Below, piece by piece: positions 8,922-16,841 of a stretch of DNA of 64,000 nt (its first letter is position 1; the number at the start of each line of letters is the position of its first letter). Made by a program: the position numbers and the translations under genes. The notes under the pieces are model-generated. The model was not told where the DNA came from. It was given only the letters and a program-made list of their open reading frames with translations, and did no database searches. Origin of the DNA: Desulfosporosinus youngiae DSM 17734 (GTDB lineage: Bacteria; Bacillota; Desulfitobacteriia; Desulfitobacteriales; Desulfitobacteriaceae); the NCBI RefSeq assembly GCF_000244895.1, contig NZ_CM001441.1, positions 3,244,226 through 3,308,225 of the forward strand, written 5' to 3'.

Positions 8922-10823
8922 CTAGCGGTTCAGGAGGGCGCCGACATACTTCACGATCTCATTGGCGCAGACCGGGCAGTAGCCATGATCTTTAACGAGC
9001 CGGTCCATAACATGGTTGATTCGTCTTAATTGATCCTGATCCGGATGAGCGACAGAGGTCGTGATCTTAACAACATCCTTAAGATCCGCAAACAGTTTTT
9101 TCTCTATAGCTTCTTTCAAGCGTTCATGAGATTCATAGCCAAAGGTTTTTCCTTTGCGGGCGTACATTGAAATCCGAATCAGAATCTCCTCACGGAAGGT
9201 TTTCTTAGCATTTTCTGAAACTCCGATTTGTTCTTCTATGCTGCGCATAAGCTGTTCATCAGGCGCTAATTCTTCCCCTGTAATTTGGTCGTATAGTTTG
9301 GTTGAATTACAGAAGGCCTCCACATTATCCAAATAATTGTTCAGCAGCGACTTAGCCGATTCTTCATAGGCATAGACAAATGCCTTCTGAACTTCTTTCT
9401 TAGCCATTTCGTCATATTCCCGGCGCGCCACAGCAATTAGATTGAGCAGATTCTCCTTTTCGTCCTTCATAATCGATGTATGTTGGGATAAACCGTCTTT
9501 TAAAGCTCTGAGAATATCCAAGGCATTGATGCAGGCATGTTCATCACGAATCAGAGCGGTTGAAATACGGTTGATGACATAACGCGGATCCACGCCGCTC
9601 ATGCCTTCACCTTGTTCTTCCCCCTCCATGGACAGCTCTTTGATATCCTTTTGATTAAACCCTTCCACATCCTGGCCATCATAGATACGCATCTTCTTAA
9701 CCAAATCCATACCTTGCTTTTTCGAGGGCTTTAACCGGGTCAGGACACTGAAGACTGAGGTTGCCCAGAGACTATGGGGCGCCAGATGCACATTTTTGAT
9801 GTCGCTTTGACTAATTAACTTTTCATAAATCTTAACTTCATCACTGACTCGAAGATTATAGGGGATTGGCATAACGATAATGCGGGATTGCAAGGCTTCG
9901 TTTTTCTTATTGGCCACAAAGGCTCTGTATTCATTTTCATTAGTATGAGCAATAATCAGCTCATCCGCAGAAATCAGCGCAAAGCGGCCGGCTTTGAAAT
10001 TGCCTTCCTGGGAGAGACTTAACAGATTCCAAAGGAATTTCTCGTCCGATTTTAACATCTCCTGAAATTCCATCAGACCTCTGTTGGCTTTATTAAGCTC
10101 CCCATCGAAACGATAGGCACGGGGATCGGATTCCGAACCATATTCCGTGATCGAAGAAAAGTCAATACTTCCTGTCAAATCTGCGATATCCTGAGACTTA
10201 GGGTCTGATGGAGTAAAGGTTCCAATCCCAACCCGCTGCTCTTCCGAAAACAAAATTCTTTTTACTGGAAAACGTTCAACTTCACCGGCAAATTCCTCAT
10301 CCAAGCGCAAGCGGCAAACGGGGCATAAATTCCCTTCGATACGTATCCCGTAAGTTTCTTCGAATTGTTGGCGTAAAGATACTGGCAATAAATGCAGGGG
10401 ATCTTCATGCATGGGACACCCGTCGATAGCATAAACCGCTCCTTCCTCTGTCCGTGTATAATCCTCAAGTCCTCTTTTCAACAGGCTGACGATTGTCGAT
10501 TTGCCACCACTCACCGGACCCATTAAGAGTAAGATTCGTTTGCGAACATCTAAACGCTTAGCTGCACTATGGAAATACTCTTCAATAAGTCGTTCCAACG
10601 TTCTATCCAAGCCAAAGAGTTCTTTGTCAAAAAAATGATAGTTTTTGTGATCCCCGATTGTTTCCACCCCAGCCGCTTTGATCATCTCATAAATTCGAGC
10701 ATGGGCATGCAGCGCCAAATTGGAGTTATTAGTAACCAACTGCAAGTAATTAGCAAATGTACCGCTCCAAGCCAGTGCAGCCTCAACTTCACGATGTTCA
10801 CGCAGCCACTTAATGACTTCCAT
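8922..10823 (-). CDS. prkA: PrkA AAA+ serine protein kinase / protease
   Basis: Large AAA+ protein (633 residues) described as a serine kinase, and more recently as an ATP-dependent protease, acting early in sporulation. Walker A is GPVSGGKST (~residue 103). The N-terminal PrkA AAA domain holds family blocks YAIDGCPMHEDPLHLLP and NRGLMEFQEMLK, and the C-terminal third is the PrkA kinase-like region. A cysteine pair (CPVC) occurs twice, at ~167 and near the C terminus. The ATG has GGGAGGGCTACT upstream. First gene of the prkA-yhbH-spoVR operon. Confidence 0.95.
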   Translation of the reverse strand: MEVIKWLREHREVEAALAWSGTFANYLQLVTNNSNLALHAHARIYEMIKAAGVETIGDHKNYHFFDKELFGLDRTLERLIEEYFHSAAKRLDVRKRILLLMGPVSGGKSTIVSLLKRGLEDYTRTEEGAVYAIDGCPMHEDPLHLLPVSLRQQFEETYGIRIEGNLCPVCRLRLDEEFAGEVERFPVKRILFSEEQRVGIGTFTPSDPKSQDIADLTGSIDFSSITEYGSESDPRAYRFDGELNKANRGLMEFQEMLKSDEKFLWNLLSLSQEGNFKAGRFALISADELIIAHTNENEYRAFVANKKNEALQSRIIVMPIPYNLRVSDEVKIYEKLISQSDIKNVHLAPHSLWATSVFSVLTRLKPSKKQGMDLVKKMRIYDGQDVEGFNQKDIKELSMEGEEQGEGMSGVDPRYVINRISTALIRDEHACINALDILRALKDGLSQHTSIMKDEKENLLNLIAVARREYDEMAKKEVQKAFVYAYEESAKSLLNNYLDNVEAFCNSTKLYDQITGEELAPDEQLMRSIEEQIGVSENAKKTFREEILIRISMYARKGKTFGYESHERLKEAIEKKLFADLKDVVKITTSVAHPDQDQLRRINHVMDRLVKDHGYCPVCANEIVKYVGALLNR

Positions 10824-11037
10824 AGTAGCCCTCCCTTCTCCAACAACAAGCTTTGTCAGGATAATACTTTAATATATATGCCTGGCTGGAGAAGATAAGT
10901 CGTTATTCATTTAAGTATACTCATCAGAAAACCTAAAGGGACAATTATGAATTGCCCTCCATGGCCTTACAAATTCATCCTTTAAGCGCCTTTAGCGGTA
11001 TGGAGGCCTATTATGAAAAAACCATCCTAAAACTTAA

Positions 11038-11239
11038 AGACCCCCAAGCAGGGCAGCTTCGTCCACAGAAGCGAACCCATTGCATGGAGAGGCAATAAAA
11101 GCCCACAAGACGGTGCGGGGACACGGAGCCACGGGTTCACATCAGGTATTACCCGGAGGTTTGGCGAAGTCCCGCACCGGCGAGTGGGCGAGCCTCGGAA
11201 TGCTGCGGTGAGCGGATGTGGGCGAAGCTGCCCGACCCG
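11038..11239 (+). ncRNA. Candidate structured RNA, copy B
   Basis: Second copy of the folded repeat seen at 4175-4375. The closing stem is perfect: GGGCAGCTTCG (11051-11061) with CGAAGCTGCCC (11223-11233). The long inner stem reads CGGTGCGGGGAC / GTCCCGCACCG, and the small hairpin ATTGC / GCAAT is fully paired. Both copies share the 5' leader AGACCC.CAAGCA and the 3' tail GACCC. It sits in the gap between prkA and the cobalamin adenosyltransferase gene (10824-11351), where I see no protein gene. Confidence 0.7.
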
Positions 11240-11294
11240 GGAGCACTCTCGTTTTCATCCTCTGCTGGCACCGCCTTAGCGGCATAAAAGGCAC

Positions 11295-11331
11295 AAAAAA
11301 AACATCCCTCAAAACAAGAGATGTTTTTTTT
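11295..11331. terminator. Bidirectional Rho-independent terminator
   Basis: AAAAAAACATC and GATGTTTTTTT flank a short loop, giving a stem with A and T tracts on both sides. It lies 21 bases past the adenosyltransferase stop and can end that minus-strand operon as well as plus-strand transcription of structured RNA copy B. Confidence 0.8.
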
Positions 11332-11351
11332 AATAATTTATACTAGAAGAA

Positions 11352-11888
11352 TCAAAACTCAATCCCTTTACGCGACATAATCCCCTTCTCATAAGGATGT
11401 TTCTTCGGAACCATTTCCGTTACCAAATCAGCTCTTTCAATCAAGGCCTGTGAAGCGTTTCGGCCCGTCAAAATCAATTCAACATGAGGCGGTTTTTTAC
11501 TCAGCAGTTCGAGAACCCGACTTTCCGGAATCAGTTCAAACCAAATGGCATTTACAATCTCATCCAAGATAACAATATCCCAGTTCCCGGACAGAATTAA
11601 TTCTTCAGCTCTTAAGAAGGCTTTATTGGCTTCTTCAAGATGCCCCTCAAGGTTTTCCCCTTTATGAACCCAGCCTTGCCCTCCAAAGTGTTCAAGCTGG
11701 CATTCCGGACTTAAACGTTTTATACCATCTAATTCACCGTAGCCATCGATTCCTTTCATGAACTGAATGATGTAAACCCGGAATCCGTGACCAACTGCCC
11801 GTAATGCTAAGCCAAAGGCTGCTGTTGTTTTCCCTTTGCCATTTCCCGTATAAATCTGAACTAATCCTTGAGCTAAATTTGACATCAT
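11352..11888 (-). CDS. cobO: Corrinoid (cob(I)alamin) adenosyltransferase, CobO/BtuR type
   Basis: Transfers the adenosyl group of ATP to cob(I)alamin or cobinamide, making the coenzyme form of B12. The P-loop is IYTGNGKGKTTAAFGLALRA (~residues 12-31), followed by the family's IIQFMKG and ILDEIVNAI (Walker B-like) segments and the ELILTGRNA block. Length 178 matches CobO. I use the ATG at 11888, which follows AAGGTGTA and shares one base with the upstream stop (TAATG), so it is translationally coupled to the preceding unknown gene. Corrinoid use fits an anaerobe with corrinoid-dependent enzymes. Confidence 0.93.
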   Translation of the reverse strand: MMSNLAQGLVQIYTGNGKGKTTAAFGLALRAVGHGFRVYIIQFMKGIDGYGELDGIKRLSPECQLEHFGGQGWVHKGENLEGHLEEANKAFLRAEELILSGNWDIVILDEIVNAIWFELIPESRVLELLSKKPPHVELILTGRNASQALIERADLVTEMVPKKHPYEKGIMSRKGIEF

Positions 11889-12424
11889 TACACCTTCCGT
11901 ATCCATTTTTCGAGCTGCGGATGTACATAAACAACGTTCGGCGAAATTAAAATTTCCGGAAACCGCTCCAGGGTTTGTCGATTAAAGGATATAGAAAAGA
12001 ATAATTTAATAGCTGACTTCTCATCGGCAGCCCTTAATTCTACTTTATCAGGATAAAGATAATAAGAATAGTTCCCGTCACGCCAGGAGATTTCCAATTC
12101 ACCTAATTTTAGGTGAATAATTCCAAACTCCTCAACTTTAACATAGGCTACGCTGGCAAAAGATTGCTTAAGACGTTCCGCTTCTATCGCAACCTGTCCA
12201 ACTTTAAATTGGGATTCTAAGAGTTGTTCCACAATCAGCCGGGCCGGAATAGAAATGTCTTCAAAAATCCGCCGCTCGCTTCTTATCTCAACAAGAAGCT
12301 GTTCAAACTTCTGGACATGGATCGAACGAACCTGATAGGCCTTCTTTAAAGCTTTTTCAAACGTGAGATACACATCTTCCAAGCATTCGAGAAGTATTGG
12401 GTCTTCCTCTCTCATCTTGATCAT
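11888..12424 (-). CDS. Hypothetical protein upstream of cobO
   Basis: Unrecognised 178-residue protein. It looks like a charged N-terminal helical half (KALKKAYQVRSIHVQKFEQL) followed by a beta-rich half (IIHLKLGELEISWRDGNYSY). There are no cysteines clustered for metal binding, no signal peptide and no membrane span. The start at 12424 is preceded by AAAGGGGACGGGGGG. The TAATG overlap with cobO suggests co-expression, but nothing in the sequence links it to cobalamin chemistry. Confidence 0.75.
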   Translation of the reverse strand: MIKMREEDPILLECLEDVYLTFEKALKKAYQVRSIHVQKFEQLLVEIRSERRIFEDISIPARLIVEQLLESQFKVGQVAIEAERLKQSFASVAYVKVEEFGIIHLKLGELEISWRDGNYSYYLYPDKVELRAADEKSAIKLFFSISFNRQTLERFPEILISPNVVYVHPQLEKWIRKV

Positions 12425-12520
12425 CCCCCCGTCCCCTTTAAGGAGCAACTTCTATAGCTTATTCTATCTGAATTTCAATAATTTATAAAGCTCTTTTAAA
12501 TAATTTTGGAAATATCCCAA

Positions 12521-13783
12521 CTATTTCTTCCTGCGCAGGCGTTTTGATACCTGCTGGACTCTGGATTCAATCCAATCTGTTACTATTTCCGCATCACGCG
12601 CTTTCTTCAGAGCCTTCCAGTAACATTCTAAAGCATCCCTATAATTATGCCGTTTTTCGTAAAACTCAGCTAAATGGATTAAAGCATCCAACGTAAACCC
12701 CCCATGGAGTTGAGATCTATCCTCTGACTTATCCTGAAATTTAAGAGGATCTTCCCTTTGCTCCCGTATTCCCTTAAGGAGGGCCAAAGCTTCATATACT
12801 TCACTGATGCGCTGCTCATCCCGGAACAATTCAAAGAGGCTTAAGGCCTTCAAATAATATAATTCAGATTTCGCCAAATCCATGGAAATGAAAAATAAGC
12901 TTCCCAAATTCTGATAGCGTAAGGCCATATCTAAATTTTTATGCGGATAAAAATCAATCGATAGTTCAAGGTAACTTCTAGCCTCTTGAAAATGTTCCAG
13001 GTTTTGCTCAATTTTACTTAGAAAATAACAGCTTTCACTAAATCCCTCTTTTGTGTCAAATCCCAGACTGAGGGCCACAGCCCTTTGTTGACATTCAAAG
13101 GCCAAAAACATTTTATTTTGGTCAAAGTAAAGCAGAGCCAGGTATTGAAGGGTTGTTGATAAAGCCACCATATCCTGGATTTGGGCGAAAATTTGACAGG
13201 CGTGTTTTAGTTTGCTTATGGCTTCATTTTTCTGCCCCAGCCGAAAGCATAATTCCCCTGAAAGGACCACTAATTCTGCTTCCCCTTTAGGAAAACCATA
13301 CAAACGACAGAGTTCCAGGGCTTGGGAATATGAACGTTTAGCTCCGGCCCATTCTTCGAGAGCCGTATATACTTGACCCAGGTCTGCATAAAGCATACCA
13401 AGCCTTAACTGAGGAGATGTTTTTGGGTAAACAGCTATTGCTTGTTCATACTCGGCTGCCGCGTTTTGAAGCTTGCCCCTTTTAACCGAGATACTTGCTA
13501 AACCGGCCAAGGCTTCAGCCATACCTTTAGCATTCTGAAGTTCTTGACAAATGCGTAAAGCCTCTTTAAATCCGTCTTCCGCAAACTCCAGATTTCCCAG
13601 GCGCACTCTTACCGTCGCTAAAAGCCGTAATGTAAATGCCACGATTTCCGGTACCGTCAATTCATAAGCTTTTATAAGACCCTGAATAAAATATTTTTCA
13701 GCTTTAAGATATTGTTCATCTCCAAGACACTGTGTTCCGCTTTCCATAAGGTTCCGCCAGGCATATAACTCTCCATCGTACAT
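12521..13783 (-). CDS. Tetratricopeptide-repeat protein
   Basis: About 420 residues made almost entirely of TPR-like helical pairs, with repeated units such as AEDGFKEALRICQELQN, AAAEYEQAIAVYP, AKRSYSQALELCR and ALECYWKALKKARD. TPR solenoids bind peptides or partner proteins. There is no signal peptide or catalytic domain. The ATG at 13783 follows GGAGGGGATTGAT. It shares the general build of Rap-type or CRISPR-free regulatory TPR proteins but has no helix-turn-helix, so I make no functional assignment. Confidence 0.8.
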   Translation of the reverse strand: MYDGELYAWRNLMESGTQCLGDEQYLKAEKYFIQGLIKAYELTVPEIVAFTLRLLATVRVRLGNLEFAEDGFKEALRICQELQNAKGMAEALAGLASISVKRGKLQNAAAEYEQAIAVYPKTSPQLRLGMLYADLGQVYTALEEWAGAKRSYSQALELCRLYGFPKGEAELVVLSGELCFRLGQKNEAISKLKHACQIFAQIQDMVALSTTLQYLALLYFDQNKMFLAFECQQRAVALSLGFDTKEGFSESCYFLSKIEQNLEHFQEARSYLELSIDFYPHKNLDMALRYQNLGSLFFISMDLAKSELYYLKALSLFELFRDEQRISEVYEALALLKGIREQREDPLKFQDKSEDRSQLHGGFTLDALIHLAEFYEKRHNYRDALECYWKALKKARDAEIVTDWIESRVQQVSKRLRRKK

Positions 13784-13979
13784 ATCAATCCCCTCCGTGT
13801 CTGCTCCATCATATGCACGAGTGGATTTATTGGGCATATTATAATGATATAATTTGAAATAACGACATCAATCAGTGAACTCTACATAGCCGGTTAAGAG
13901 CTTTAAGGCGAACCAACTTGCAACCTAGACATAAAAGTCGAAATATGATATCTTATTCTCAAGAAGGGAGTGTTTGGCC

Positions 13980-14240
13980 TTGAATACTTATCGTCCATCA
14001 CAGGCTTCAAATTATTGGATGTTTGCACTTAAATTACTTATTCTCATTCTCGGGCTATCTCTTTCGGCCTTGATCTTGAGCAAAGTGTTTTCATTTGTAT
14101 TTACCATTGCCTTCTTCTTAATCCGTATTCTTGTTTTTATCGCAGTTTCGTTTGTTGTCCTTCATTTCTTTCTCAAATTATTATTTAACGTTGATTTAAT
14201 TTACTCCGGCAAGCGGTTTATTCAACGCAGAACTTACTAA
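13980..14240 (+). CDS. Small two-span membrane protein
   Basis: Hypothetical 86-residue protein starting at TTG (13980), nine bases after GGGAG; an in-frame TTG six bases earlier is an alternative. Two strongly hydrophobic segments (LLILILGLSLSALIL and IAFFLIRILVFIAVSFVVL) indicate two membrane spans, with a basic C terminus (GKRFIQRR) likely cytosolic. It is one of few plus-strand genes here and is followed by a repeat and terminators before pdaB. Confidence 0.65.
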   Translation: MNTYRPSQASNYWMFALKLLILILGLSLSALILSKVFSFVFTIAFFLIRILVFIAVSFVVLHFFLKLLFNVDLIYSGKRFIQRRTY

Positions 14241-14305
14241 GTTTTTCCGGTATCCGCCAAGAAGTAAATCCCAAAGTCTCGCCTTCGGATTCCATCGGCG
14301 GCTAT

Positions 14306-14432
14306 TTAAAGAAAACTTGGCTGGCGCCAAACGGCACCAGCCTTAGTTGCATTTATGCTTAGACGACGAAGACATTGTCTTCGCACGGGTTAACCGTTCT
14401 TGCAGTATAATAACGAAGTTTTATACTTTCTG
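14306..14432. repeat. Dispersed intergenic repeat R1, copy 2
   Basis: Starts TTTAAAGAAAACTTGGCTGG like copy 1 and keeps GACATTGTCTTCGCACG and the GCAGTATA..TTTTATACTTTCTG end, but carries about 34 extra bases in the middle. It fills most of the gap between the small membrane protein and pdaB. Confidence 0.65.
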
Positions 14433-14438
14433 GTAGTA

Positions 14439-14464
14439 CAAAAAAGCCTGCTGCCGCACAGGCT
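14439..14464 (-). terminator. Hairpin with T tract on the minus strand
   Basis: AGCCTG/CAGGCT stem followed on the minus strand by TTTTTT. It would stop minus-strand read-through in the pdaB upstream region. Confidence 0.5.
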
Positions 14465-14510
14465 CAAATGCGTTATCCGCAAACCAAAATTTATAGACTT
14501 TCCGTACAAT

Positions 14511-14537
14511 AAAAAACGCCTTTTCAGGCGTTTTTTT
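14511..14537 (+). terminator. Rho-independent terminator upstream of pdaB
   Basis: ACGCCT / AGGCGT stem with a four-base loop, flanked by six A and seven T. It separates pdaB from upstream plus-strand transcription. Confidence 0.8.
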
Positions 14538-14598
14538 GTTTTACTCCTCATGATCTTACTAACAAATGAATATCCTTTAGTCGAAGGAGGAGTGCCAA

Positions 14599-15387
14599 AT
14601 GCGGATTATTATTTTCAAACGGCCCTCATGGCGAAATGTTGCTCTCTGGGGAATTTTGCTGTTCGTCATGCTGGCTTATCGTGAAAATGTCACAACTGTT
14701 TTTTCCGGAAAATTAAAGCCAATCTATTCAGTCAACGTCAACACCAAGTCTATTGGTCTGACCTTCGATATCAGTTGGGGGGAAAAGACAGCCGAACCAA
14801 TTCTGGATATTCTTAAGCAAGAAGGAGTTCAAGCCACGTTTTTTCTTTCCAGTCCTTGGGCCGATAAACACCAGGAATTAGTGAAACGAATGGTAGCCGA
14901 TGGTCATGAAATTGCTTCTCATGGCAACCGTCACATTGATTTGAATACCTTAGGGGCAGGAGAAATTGAAAAAGAAATCACCTCTGCCCAACAAGTTCTG
15001 GAACAAATAACCGGTAAACAGGTGCGCTTAATACGTCCCCCTAATGGAGCTTATAATAACAAGGTCATAGCAACCGCTGATAAGCTGGGGTATCGTGTCA
15101 TTCAATGGAGCGTTGATTCACTGGACTGGAAGCGCCCCGGCCCCAGTGCCGTCGTTAATAACGTACTTAATGGGTCCAAGGCGGGAAGCGGAGCAAAACC
15201 CGGAGACATCATTTTATTTCACGCCTCTGATTCCGCGCCGGATACCGTTCAAGCCTTACCCATCGTTATTCGGAGTCTCAAAAGCAAAGGGAACACCTTG
15301 CTCCCGGTCGGAAATCTGCTATCTGAAGCGACCAGTACCTGGCCGCCTGAAAGTAATTTAAAAGAAGAACCAAGCAAACCTCAGTAA
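14599..15387 (+). CDS. pdaB: PdaB-type polysaccharide deacetylase
   Basis: Carbohydrate esterase 4 family protein of the sporulation PdaB type, which helps maintain spore cortex peptidoglycan. An N-terminal hydrophobic segment (WGILLFVMLAY) anchors or exports it. Motif 1 is TFDISWG, as in PdaB, rather than TFDDG; motif 2 is SHGNRH (~residue 112); motif 3 is RPPNGAYN; and a later ILFHASD contains the usual His. Length 262 is typical. The ATG follows CGAAGGAGGAGTGCCAA. The altered first motif means deacetylase activity is not guaranteed. Confidence 0.9.
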   Translation: MRIIIFKRPSWRNVALWGILLFVMLAYRENVTTVFSGKLKPIYSVNVNTKSIGLTFDISWGEKTAEPILDILKQEGVQATFFLSSPWADKHQELVKRMVADGHEIASHGNRHIDLNTLGAGEIEKEITSAQQVLEQITGKQVRLIRPPNGAYNNKVIATADKLGYRVIQWSVDSLDWKRPGPSAVVNNVLNGSKAGSGAKPGDIILFHASDSAPDTVQALPIVIRSLKSKGNTLLPVGNLLSEATSTWPPESNLKEEPSKPQ

Positions 15388-15391
15388 CTGT

Positions 15392-16396
15392 CTAGCTGGT
15401 TTCAGCCACTACAGCACGCAGCTTTTGTTCGGCCTTTTCCCGATCGATCACCTGATTCAGAGCTTTTTGAGCATCTGAGTTTAATTCACCCTCTAATCCT
15501 TTGGCAAGCGCCTCAGTCAGCAATTTTTTTCCCTCTTCCAGCTTACCCTGCCCTAACGCCTGAATTCCATTGACATAGTTTATGCAGGCTTCCCCCTGGG
15601 GCAGTTCTTGCAGGGAACTCAGGCTCTCAGACAAAGCTTGGGAGTTGTCTTGACGGATGGCGAGGATAGCTTTTTTAGTTTCATATAACCCATTGCCCTG
15701 ACGCCAGGTTTGGGTATCAATCCTTTGACTAAGCTCAACAGCTTTAGTCCATTGCTCTTGCTCTATGGCCATATTAAAGGCCATAGACAGATAGGCGGGA
15801 TTATGCGGATTTAGTTCTTGAGCAGCTTGAAGCTCTGTTTGCGCCCCTTGAGGATCTCCCAGGATCAAAGCTGCCTGAGCTAAGCTTAAATGTCCCAGGA
15901 TCTGCTCCTCCACGGATAACTCCTTCCACTTAAATCCGGTTTCCGCAAGTAACTGCCGGGCTTGCCCAGCATCTCCTTTAGAGATTAACATCAATCCTTC
16001 ACCCAGTCCTTTGAGACTGCTCTCACTCATACTATCCAAAACATTCCGGGCGTCTGTAAGCTTGCCCTCTTGCAGATAAAGCAGATACAGCCAAAACCGA
16101 TGCTTTTCGTCCTGATATGAGACCAGCTTTGACTCTAAGTCTTGACCACCTACATTAAGTTCCAGCCACAGTTTGGTATCTTTAACAAATCCCAGCTTAT
16201 TTAATAAGCCTGCATTGGTCTCTACCCAAAGCAATTCTTCCTGAACCTTTGGGATATCATAAATGCTTTTTGCTTGCCGGATTTTCTCCATATGCCAAAC
16301 GAACGGTCCGGCAGTAAACAAAAAAATAATAACCAACAACAGCAGGAATACTGCCTTGCGGCGACTTCTATACCCTCGTTTGCGTCGTTTTATCAA
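15392..16396 (-). CDS. Membrane-anchored TPR-like protein
   Basis: Unrecognised 334-residue protein. A very basic N terminus (MIKRRKRGYRSRRKAV) is followed by one hydrophobic span (FLLLLVIIFLFTAGPFVW), the topology of a signal anchor with the rest outside. The C-terminal ~250 residues form helical repeats (LSLAQAALILGDPQGAQTEL, NPAYLSMAFNMAIEQEQWTK) like TPRs. It converges with pdaB, the stop codons being five bases apart. An envelope scaffold role is a guess. Confidence 0.75.
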   Translation of the reverse strand: MIKRRKRGYRSRRKAVFLLLLVIIFLFTAGPFVWHMEKIRQAKSIYDIPKVQEELLWVETNAGLLNKLGFVKDTKLWLELNVGGQDLESKLVSYQDEKHRFWLYLLYLQEGKLTDARNVLDSMSESSLKGLGEGLMLISKGDAGQARQLLAETGFKWKELSVEEQILGHLSLAQAALILGDPQGAQTELQAAQELNPHNPAYLSMAFNMAIEQEQWTKAVELSQRIDTQTWRQGNGLYETKKAILAIRQDNSQALSESLSSLQELPQGEACINYVNGIQALGQGKLEEGKKLLTEALAKGLEGELNSDAQKALNQVIDREKAEQKLRAVVAETS

Positions 16397-16611
16397 TCTC
16401 TATCCCTCACTTTTATATAGCGGTTTTCAACGTTGTGATAGCGAACTCCTCCATAAACCGTACTTGAATCATATAAGAAAACTATTAAGGTGTAAATGAA
16501 AACTGTCTTTTTCTTTATATTTACCGAACGCAGTTATTACTATAAGGAATTTTAGCCCTAAAAATCAAGAGCTTTCCCCCTTTTTCCTGCCTTGATTGCC
16601 TAAAAGCAAGA

Positions 16612-16669
16612 CCGGGAGAGAGTGTCAAGAACGGCGATGCGCTTGTTTGTTCTTGAGATTCCCTCCCGG
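16612..16669. other. Long imperfect inverted repeat
   Basis: CGGGAG plus TCAAGAAC on the left pair with GTTCTTGA plus CTCCCG on the right, giving a long hairpin of about 58 bases. A second small inverted repeat (AATCAAG/CTTGATT) lies at about 16563-16597. Both are in the 445-base gap upstream of the anchored TPR gene. It may be a leader structure or terminator; I find no matching known riboswitch. Confidence 0.4.
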
Positions 16670-16775
16670 CTTTGCCGTTTCTATCAACTTCAGCCAAACT
16701 GTAACCTCCCTTAGAGCACAATTATACACTAAATAGATAGGCTAAGTTCAGCACTACCAATCACTAGAAAAAGGA

Positions 16776-16817
16776 AGTGATCATAAAGGCAGTTAATTCT
16801 CTGCCTTTATGATCACT
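16776..16817 (-). terminator. Hairpin downstream of the histidine kinase gene
   Basis: Perfect 17-pair stem (AGTGATCATAAAGGCAG, 16776-16792, with 16801-16817), eight-base loop, followed on the minus strand by TCCTTTTTC. It starts 25 bases after the kinase stop. Confidence 0.75.
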
Positions 16818-16841
16818 GGCACCCATCATCTGTCAGCAAAT

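Noticed and set aside
16521-16721. 66-codon minus-strand frame
   Set aside because: Low-complexity translation over long inverted repeats with no ribosome site; treated as a structured intergenic region.
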